The notes under the pieces: generated by a model
What the model was told of the DNA's origin: nothing
The model's input: the letters and a program-made list of their open reading frames with translations, nothing else
Database searches by the model: none
Program-made: the position numbers and the translations under genes
Shown here: one piece after another, positions 57,292 to 64,000 of the stretch
How the letters are laid out: each line of letters starts with the position of its first letter
Numbering within the stretch: position 1 is the stretch's first letter
Origin: Tulasnella sp. 424
Taxonomy: Eukaryota > Basidiomycota > Agaricomycetes > Cantharellales > Tulasnellaceae
Assembly: GCA_019633425.1 (NCBI GenBank)
Contig: WSUB01000052.1
Coordinates: 124,001 to 188,000, forward strand
DNA: 64,000 bases
Direction of reading: 5' to 3'

Positions 57292-59340
57292 TCAACCATT
57301 TGTAGCCCACTTAAGCAGAAGCTTCAAAGCAAGTAAAACGTGTCGCAACGCTCTCGTCCAGGTCTCCTCCTGTCCAAGCTGAAGCTTGATCGACGCTTCA
57401 CCTATCCTGTCTTTTGATACCCTGGAGCACCTCATGTTAGCCTCTGCAATCGGAACGAGAAGAGGATTTTGGGGCGTACTGCTGAGGAAACTCTACTGAA
57501 ATGTCCTTCGAGCGGGCGTACTCCATCAACTGACGGAGACAATCCAGAAAAGCAACCATGGCAGCGTCAAATCTCCGGTTCTGAAGTATCCGTCCGAGGT
57601 GGAATTCTCCTGAGCCATACCTGAACATTCTAAATCAGGACGATATGCCATGAATGGATATGGTCCAACTCACAGCTCATACGAAACTTTGTCGCTCCCA
57701 AGCTTTTCGATTCGAGAAAATGAACCCATGGGGATGAGTCTCCAGCTACAAGAATCATAATTAGCCATGCCCGTGTCTGATATAAGTACCAGTGACGCCG
57801 CTTACCTTTCGAACACAAATCCCACCTTTCGTGCGATCGTGCTCAGCAGCAACACGGTCATCCCCCAAGCAGCGTTTATTTCGCTCCACTCCACATTGGG
57901 CCCCTTGCCCAGTCGCAAGCCATTGATGGTACCGTATCCACCTTCGTGACCGATACAGAACGCATCGTTGTATACATTTGTTCGACTGAGCTTTGCAAGC
58001 TCTAGGGAATTGAAGGCATGAGCGTGCTCGAGGGATGTGAGTTGGTCTGAGAGCTTCGCGGCGGTGGTGGAAATTGAGGAATATTGAGTCCAAAACCTGA
58101 GGCGTATTGATGAGAAACACCAAACAGAATCGAGCTTTGGGTGCACTTACTCAGCTTCCTCCTCTTCCAAGGCCTTTTCCTCTCGCTCGAGTCGAGCGAG
58201 CTCTTCCTGTAAGGCTTCATACTCTTTCTCCGACTCTCGTAGTTGCTTTGTGGCCTCGATTTCCTCAGTTTTCAGCTAAAAAGTCATCAGCAATGATGTG
58301 GCTAATAAGTTCCGGCGATTTTCACCTTCTCTATCCTCTTCATAGCCTCCTTCTCTTCCTGACCTCCACCACTTTCTTTGTCTTTCCCATCCTTCTCAAG
58401 TTTCTTCTTGACTTCTCTCTCGAATGCGATATACCCGTCCCTCTCCTTTTTCGTTTCTTCCAGTTGACGATGAAGCCCTTCGAGCATAAGATGCGTGCAT
58501 TCGGCACAAAGGGGATGATCGAGTTCCGTTCGAGAGGAAAGCAAGGAAAATAAACGGACTGCCGAGGATTTGGAGTGAGTGGAGCCAACCCGAGGCGGGG
58601 GAGCTTCAGCCATCGGAGACTTTGGGTTCAACGAAGGCGTGGAAGGAGTTGGGGGAGGTTCGGGTGACGCCGTAGAGCGGGGAGAGGTTGATGGGTTTAC
58701 GGAAGGTCGTTTTGGTTTTGACCCTAGAGTGGATGTTGTTGGGGTTGTGTTCGACGACGTTGACCTTTGAGACAGCGGGGAACCCTGGGATGGACTACCC
58801 CTCGTTGGTGTTTGCTGACTTGAACCTCCCTTGCGACCTCCTGCAGAACCACCGCTACGCAAGTCCACTGGCATCGGCCCCCTCTTACCGGGAGGAGAAC
58901 TTGGGAGCGTATTGACGACGCTGTCTTTCAGCAGCACATACGATTCTGCGGGAGCGACAGGAATGCGCATAGGGGTGGTTCGAGGACTCCCTGTTCCTGG
59001 ACTGGCGCCACTCTGCTCCCGTTCGTTCTTTCGGTTGGCCGGAAATCGTTGTATTGCAGACTTGGCGTCATCGGGAATGTCGAGACGTGAGAGTTGACTT
59101 TCCAATGTGGATGATGATGTGGCGAACGAGGAGTTTCGGATATGCGACTGAGCGGTTGGAGTGGATGGTGGTTTGGGCAGTGAGCCAGCAACCATGTCAT
59201 ACGCTGACTGCGGAAGGTCCGTTAGAGATGGATCAAGTTGGAGTGGCTAAGATAAGCAGAAAACAAGGAATTCAGAGCTAGACCAGATTGTTAAGTCAGA
59301 CTGAGCTGACCTGTTTACATTGCTGGCAAACGAAAGCCAT
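57292..59340 (-). CDS. ATG6: Autophagy protein Atg6 / Vps30 / Beclin-1, 569 aa
   Basis: Seven exons on the - strand: 59340-59311, 59246-58326, 58275-58151, 58096-57806, 57745-57674, 57620-57480, 57421-57292. The N-terminus has the paired-Cys motif [18 protein letters not shown] (Cys5, Cys8) and, after a Pro/Ser-rich region with ESYVLLKDS, a second Cys pair CAEC (257, 260). A coiled coil covers about 265-360. The conserved C-terminal (BARA) domain follows: [74 protein letters not shown], then a last exon with [20 protein letters not shown]. It is a subunit of class III PI3-kinase (Vps34) complexes in autophagy and vacuolar sorting. The gene ends only 204 bp from the convergent gelsolin-repeat gene. 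Confidence 0.96.
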
Positions 59341-59557
59341 GGTCGAAGGAATAAGGGGGAGAAGACAAGGAGAGAGTTTCCCCTAGAGTTTCCTCCCTGA
59401 TTATTCAATTTCAATCTACACGCGTTTAGTGAGCGATATAGCGTCATTGACAGATATGAGCGGACAGAGACTCACGAGACGTTGGTTGTGGTGGCGAACG
59501 TAGAAGCAAGGACTGTGGGATGTTTGGTGTCATTTGCGAACTCTATTCTCTCCAAAA
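59341..59557. promoter_or_regulatory. 217-bp divergent promoter region (ATG6 / Mtf2-like)
   Basis: The ATGs of ATG6 (-) and the Mtf2-like gene (+) are 217 bp apart, so both core promoters and 5' UTRs must lie here. No TATA box is obvious on either strand. Confidence 0.6.
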
Positions 59558-60920
59558 ATGCCATTCCTTCCTCTCGCCTCATGCTCCTCAAGTCCGAGAA
59601 CTCAAGGTTAGGCTTTACCATGTGACGATATCAGGACATTAGTTTTGAAATTGTTATCCCTAGCTTTCAACTTCCTTAGATCGCAAGCCCCTCATTCAAG
59701 AGCTCATCTTCCAAGGTGCGCGCCGTTTTGTCTTTCTTGAGCGTTTAGGCAACTCAGTAATCATTCCGGCCTAACAGGTGCACCACGACAAGTCTTAATG
59801 CTTTCCGGCGGTCCATCAGTCAGTCCTCGTTGTCTTGAGGTGCTGTCATTCTGGGGTCTGAGTTACGATTGCTACAGGTACCACTGAATCTGGTCCGAGT
59901 GATAAGACCACGAATCATGTAATTTCCAGCACATCGAATCGTCGGGCTTCAAATTCGAAGCAAAACTTAGACGGGCCTAATGCGCCTTCCCTATCCGAGC
60001 AAGAGTCCCAAGCCTTTGCAGAAATGTATCGCTCCATTTTCTCTCAACCTCCCTCGCAAGCACCCCAGACACGGCGCGCCCACCAAAGTGCGGAATCTAC
60101 AGGAAAACCGGACTCTACAAGCGCAAAAACACCATTAGGCTCTCCATCATCGACAGATCCATTGGATTCCTTCTTCAAACGGGCCGAGAAGCGTAATCAA
60201 CTTTTGAAAGATGGAGTTCTAACTCCCTCTGGACAGCTGAGGAGCCGCTCTTCCCTTCTACTGGAGGAAAAGGTCGCCGAAGTGGAATCGTGCAAGAACG
60301 ATTTGGAATTGCTGAAGTGGGCAGATGGGCTTTTCGCTACCCAGCGCGAAGTGGAGAGTGTCACCCGGACGGAAATGACGTCCAAGCATAGCATCAAGCG
60401 AAAAGGCGCCAAAGGTGGCAAAGGAAAGGAGACCACTGTCCAGAACCCCGACAGTATACAGGAACTCACGCCCGAGTTACAACAAGCCAACGGCCTTGAC
60501 TCCGTGGCTCGCTCAACCCACCTCCGGGTGTATCCACATCTCTTATCCTTACTCATGCGTACGTTCCGCGAACGCTACGCAGACCCTTTCATTTCACTGT
60601 CGCTCTTCCACCACGCCCGACGCCTCAGCGTGTTCAGCTACATATACGGGTGTACCACGCCAGCGTACAACGAACTTCTGGACACGCTATGGACGTGCTT
60701 CCGAGACCTGGAAGGGTTTTTGAAGGCTTTGCGGGAAATGGAGCTGAATGGCGTGGAGTTCGACGAAAAGACGAGGACGATTGTGGAGAAAATAACGACC
60801 GAGGGAGCAGGTGGGGGGAGTTGGAGCGACTGGGATGGGGAGGAGCTGGTGAAACTGGGCAAGATGAGGCAGATGGTCGGTCTGGACGATGTCAAAAAGC
60901 GTTTCCGGAGGAGAGAGTGA
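59558..60920 (+). CDS. Mtf2-like C-terminal domain protein, 386 aa
   Basis: Four exons are inferred: 59558-59606, 59680-59715, 59778-59810, 59878-60920. The first three are tiny and their borders less certain (third donor G|GTCCAT is weak). The last exon holds a Ser-rich part, a charged segment (DPLDSFFKRAEKRNQLLKDG) and the conserved C-terminal domain: RVYPHLLSLLMRTFRERYAD, ALFHHARRLSVFSYIYGCTT (here SLFHHARRL), PAYNELLDTLWTCFRDLEGF, REMELNGVEFDEKTRTIV. I recognise this as the fungal Mtf2-like domain, named for yeast Mtf2/Nam1, which acts in mitochondrial transcript handling. A mitochondrial role is inferred from the family; the predicted N-terminus is not a clear targeting peptide. Confidence 0.82.
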
Positions 60921-61531
60921 GCGTTGTCTTGTTTCGTCCATCGACACTAGGCCCCCGATTATATTCTATCATTTTTTTCATTCTCCTCGGACCGTGCCGC
61001 TTATTTGTCCGCAAAGAAGGGAAACCCGTGTCGCAATATCCTGAGCGCCGAACCGAAGGTTTGTGCCCGCAGATGTGGTTTCTTGCCAAACTCCGATTTT
61101 GAAAGCCTGTTTGCGCACAACACGGTGCTATTGGTTCGGTTGATAGCTTCATTCTTGTACCAAGTCCTCCTACGGTGGCCGAGTGACGTTATACCACGTG
61201 CCCTCGGCGTGTGGGACGTGCACCGTCGCACGGCGAAGGAGGTTCACTCCTTCTCGCCCGATTTAGCAATCCCCTCAGGGGGCATCACGCCGGGCTTTAA
61301 AAGTATCGCATCGGTCCCCCATTGATGCAGCTTAGGACTCACTAGCACTCTCAGTCTAGTCGAGTCTTTGTAACCTCTACATCTTCGTCGGGAAGTGCGT
61401 GCTCTTCCACACCTTTCATCAGTAAACTCGCACTGACCAAACTCTCATCGTCCATTAGCCGTCCACACACAGCCTACCAAGGAGTCGCGAGAGGCAAAGA
61501 AGACTAACAGAATGCCCATGAAGCTCAGGTT
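60921..61531. other. Intergenic stretch after the Mtf2-like gene
   Basis: 3' flank only; no gene recognised. Confidence 0.45.
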
Positions 61532-61625
61532 CTCGAACCCCTGCAAGGGCTCCAGGTCCTGCAAGCTGCGTGTAAACGCTTTTAGACGCAGCTTGCAGGA
61601 CCTGGAGCCCTTGCAGGGTTTCGAG
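61532..61625. repeat. Near-perfect 40-bp inverted repeat (hairpin)
   Basis: Arms 61532-61571 and 61586-61625 are complementary at 39 of 40 positions; the inner 33 pairs (ccctgcaagg...agctgcgt) are perfect. The loop is 14 nt (gtaaacgcttttag). It is not inside any gene. Such a structure could be a foldback element, the precursor of a small RNA, or a recent inverted duplication. Confidence 0.9.
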
Positions 61626-62203
61626 TGCCGACTTATGCATATATGGAGCGGCGGGGTTAGAGGTTAGCGGAAGGAGGAATCATTCGTTTACTCCCGTAAC
61701 CGGACCCCGACCAGTTATCCAAGTCTTCTTTAAGGCGGAGTCGTAGCACTTGTGTGCAGTGGTGCGTCTCTGGACAATATAAGCCAAGCTGCGGCTGACG
61801 ATGATCCCAGGGGCATAGCTGCTGTGCCGTTTGTGGAAACCTTTCTGGGAGTTCTCTACGATGGAGAACAACCGACACTGGGATATACCCAGGTTATAGT
61901 AAAACCATTCCCATCGAAATCGGATTTGAACCGTCCGGAGCTGAGTCCGACATTTTTAATAGGTAATCCACCGAATCCCCTCGAGAGAATATGTCATCTC
62001 TCCGGGACTCCTGTCTCGTGGAAGGGAGCTCATTCCGGTAAATATGCTCGTGCTGATGGTCACTCGCCTACTGCGTTTGGTCTCTAACTGCCTCTACCCT
62101 CAAAGGCGCTCATCTTCTCCACTCGCCACTTCGGTCCTCTGCTACGCTCCTGCTATGCGATCTCCGAAGATGGCAATAAAAGTGGACATTACGAACATTA
62201 ATA
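61626..62203. other. Upstream region of zinc-finger gene H
   Basis: Presumed promoter of gene H. It has none of the repeated promoter blocks or leader stem-loops of the array at 1-12 kb. Confidence 0.45.
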
Positions 62204-63122
62204 ATGGAATTTTGCAATTTCGACGACGTTTTCGACTACGCTTCCTACGCCAGCGGAAAAGAGGTAGAGGCGACATTCATTCCCCTCTCGCCATCTCCCA
62301 TCAACCTGACTTCTCTCCCTCTCAGAGCTCAATCCCGGACGCAGAGGGCCACTCTGCTATTCAGTCAGATCCCCGAGAGTGGTCCAAGTATTGCCGCCAC
62401 ATCGACAACCTCCTTTACTATGGGATCGACTCTCCCATTCTCCCTCCAGAAACGAACCTGGCACAACCTCATTGCTCGCCACACTCTGTTCCCTCATCCT
62501 TACCGACCGCAACAATGGGACCTTCCCTCCTGCAAGACATCCTCGCGTCCTGGCCGAACGATGATGGCACGAGTCTTCAGCCGCAGAGTGAGCCTCGGCT
62601 CGGCTCTAGCCACCTATCAACTGCGGGGTGGAATAGCGATCGTTCAACCCTCCCCGCTGGATCTTTCACGCCGGAGACACTCATAGAGGTGACCATTCCT
62701 TCGACACGGTTCCAAACTAGTGGTTGCTCACCTGCCTCCCTCCTCCCCAGTGCTCCCCTCTCTCACCACAGGTGGCACCATACGAGCGCGGAGACGAGCA
62801 CTCAAGAATGAAGCCCTCGTCTGAAGGCCTGGAGCGCGGTACTCTCATCCCCGACGGCATGCTGATCGAGTTTCAAGTCGATAAAGCTGCCTGGGTGCCC
62901 GACCCTCCGACCTTACCACAGCCCAGCGGCCCCCCTAACACGACTCGCGACTGTCGATGCAACTGCCTCGCGCCTATTACGGACTGGGCTCGCCATTGGA
63001 GGAGGTCATGTCCGGGAAACCCTGCTCGATCGTTTCCGTGTAGCAATGGTTGTGGCAAGAGGTTTACGCGCAAAGACAATATGAAGCGGCACATAAGCCT
63101 GGGCGAGTGTTCATTATGCTAG
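62204..63122 (+). CDS. Gene H: dispersed type I-like zinc-finger protein, 257 aa
   Basis: Three exons: 62204-62263, 62326-62688, 62772-63122. The first intron (GTAGAG...CTCAG with a CTGAC branch) and the second (GTGACC...CACAG) join a continuous frame. The N-terminus is acidic and aromatic (MEFCNFDDVFDYASYASGKE), like an activation patch. The C-terminal module matches the array genes: CRCNCLAPITDWARHWRRSC, CPGNPARSFPCSNGCG, then KRFTRKDNMKRHISLGECSL. It differs from the array members in having coding introns, no Ser-rich tail and no leader stem-loop. It may represent the older single-copy form from which the array arose. An alternative start at 62044 in the exon 2 frame is possible but gives a less protein-like N-terminus. 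Confidence 0.75.
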
Positions 63123-63699
63123 AAGCGTGCTTTATTTGTATGACTGGTTCCGGTTATGAGTGGTTACCCTTGTAGTACCATTACCTTTTTTTCTCGGTTT
63201 TGCTTGACATGTAGTATGAAATAAAATTGCGTCTCCTTCCCTGTCGCCTCCGCCCAAAAGAATGTAAGCTCCGATTTGATAATACACGTTTTACGGAAGT
63301 CTGGATCGCCTCCGGTAATCATCAGGTGTCAATGGCGCGACGACTAAACTCCTTGCCTGAGAAAAGAGGGACCCATCACTTCTAATTATGGTAGGTGCGC
63401 TGACATCGAAACCTCCCGGCTGTAATTGGACCATGCCTCCCTCGCGATAAGTACTCCCTCCTTCCCCAGTTCGTTCTTTTTGCCCTCCGGAAATTGAACT
63501 TCACTGCACACGTCTACTTGGGATCCGTCTAGCTCTTAGAATTTAGCACGATTCAAGTCCTTAAGAACGATGACCTGCTCGCTACCCAAGAGCTCGCGCG
63601 TTGGTTTTTTGGCAGTTGGTTGGCGATTCCAGCTTCTCGGCAGTCCGACCAACAGGACAAGACCAATCGCGGCAAGGTCTTCACACTTCAATCGTGGAG
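63123..63699. other. Stretch between gene H and the Mtf2-like fragment
   Basis: No gene recognised. Confidence 0.45.
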
Positions 63700-64000
63700 A
63701 GTATTTACGGGTGTACCACGCCAGTGTATAACAAACTTCTGGACACGTTATGGACATGCTTCCGAGACCTGGAAGGGTTCTTGAAGGCTTTGCGGGAAAT
63801 AGAGCTGAATGGCGTGGAGTTCGACGAAAAGAGGAGGACGATTGTGGAGAAAATAACTACCGAGGGAGCAGGTGGGGGGAGTTGGAGCGACTGCGATGGG
63901 GAGAAGCTGGTGAAACTGGGTAAGATGAGGCAGCTGGTGAAACTGGGTAAGATGAGGCAGCTGGTGAAACTGGGTAAGATGAGGCAGATGGTCGGCCTGG
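63700..64000 (+). pseudogene. Duplicated fragment of the Mtf2-like gene, cut by the window edge
   Basis: From about 63707 the sequence is nearly identical to 60646-60890 (YGCTTPVYNKLLDTLWTCFR, then EIELNGVEFDEKRRTIVEKI). The frame is open, but the match begins abruptly in mid-domain with no upstream exons. A 27-bp unit (LVKLGKMRQ) present once in the complete gene is here three times in tandem (63907-63987). The fragment may continue beyond the window; as seen it lacks the first 70% of the gene. Confidence 0.8.

Noticed and set aside
1..64000. CRISPR arrays, operons or other prokaryotic features
   Set aside because: Repeats are gene-sized or hairpins, genes have spliceosomal introns, and no regularly spaced short repeats are present.

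Overview
This window is nuclear DNA from a filamentous basidiomycete, most likely an Agaricomycete. Genes are split by many short introns (about 46-75 nt, GT...AG with CTRAY-type branch points). The protein families present are also fungal: a CSL transcription factor, a gelsolin-repeat protein with a Pro/Ser-rich N-terminal half, Atg6, an F-box protein, an Mtf2-like protein and HGDLRPNN/DFD kinase-like proteins. All exon borders given here were worked out by hand, from reading-frame continuity, splice signals and recalled family patterns.

1-12.4 kb is a tandem array of short C2H2-type zinc-finger genes, all on the + strand. Two subfamilies recur. Type I has a Pro/Ser-rich N-terminus, a CxC/H/C finger followed by a FTRKDNAKRH finger, and a Ser-rich tail. 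Type II is about 120 aa and ends in HMADYH. Both use one repeated promoter with a TTTAAATA or CTTAAATA core. Type I leaders also carry a long stem-loop and a 5' intron. The order is A (truncated type I), B (I), C (I), D (II, with a 97-N gap), D2 (chimera of type II front and type I back), E (I, start region damaged), F (II), G (I). A dispersed divergent relative, H, lies at 62.2 kb.

12.4-17 kb holds a single-pass membrane protein gene of unknown role, a seven-exon metallo-beta-lactamase-fold gene on the - strand, and a broken partial copy of the latter. 17.8-23.6 kb is a direct tandem duplication (unit about 2.9 kb) of a four-exon kinase-like gene; each unit also carries a decayed PHD-like segment upstream. 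24.1-27.6 kb has an aldo/keto reductase and an F-box protein (both -). 29.4-32.7 kb has a WW-MyTH4-RhoGAP gene (+). 36.0-40.3 kb has the CSL transcription factor (-). About 12 kb (40.3-52.5 kb) shows no recognisable gene but has a degenerate tandem repeat. 52.5-60.9 kb is a compact cluster: gelsolin-repeat protein (+), ATG6 (-), Mtf2-like (+). After a 40-bp hairpin come zinc-finger gene H and, at the right edge, a duplicated fragment of the Mtf2-like gene with an in-frame 27-bp repeat.

The conserved genes (ATG6, CSL, RhoGAP, gelsolin, reductase) look like ordinary housekeeping or regulatory loci. The left arm and the kinase pair look like fast-evolving duplicated DNA. The most unusual signal is the stem-loop just downstream of the TATA box in type I zinc-finger genes: three copies differ at several stem positions yet keep base pairing.
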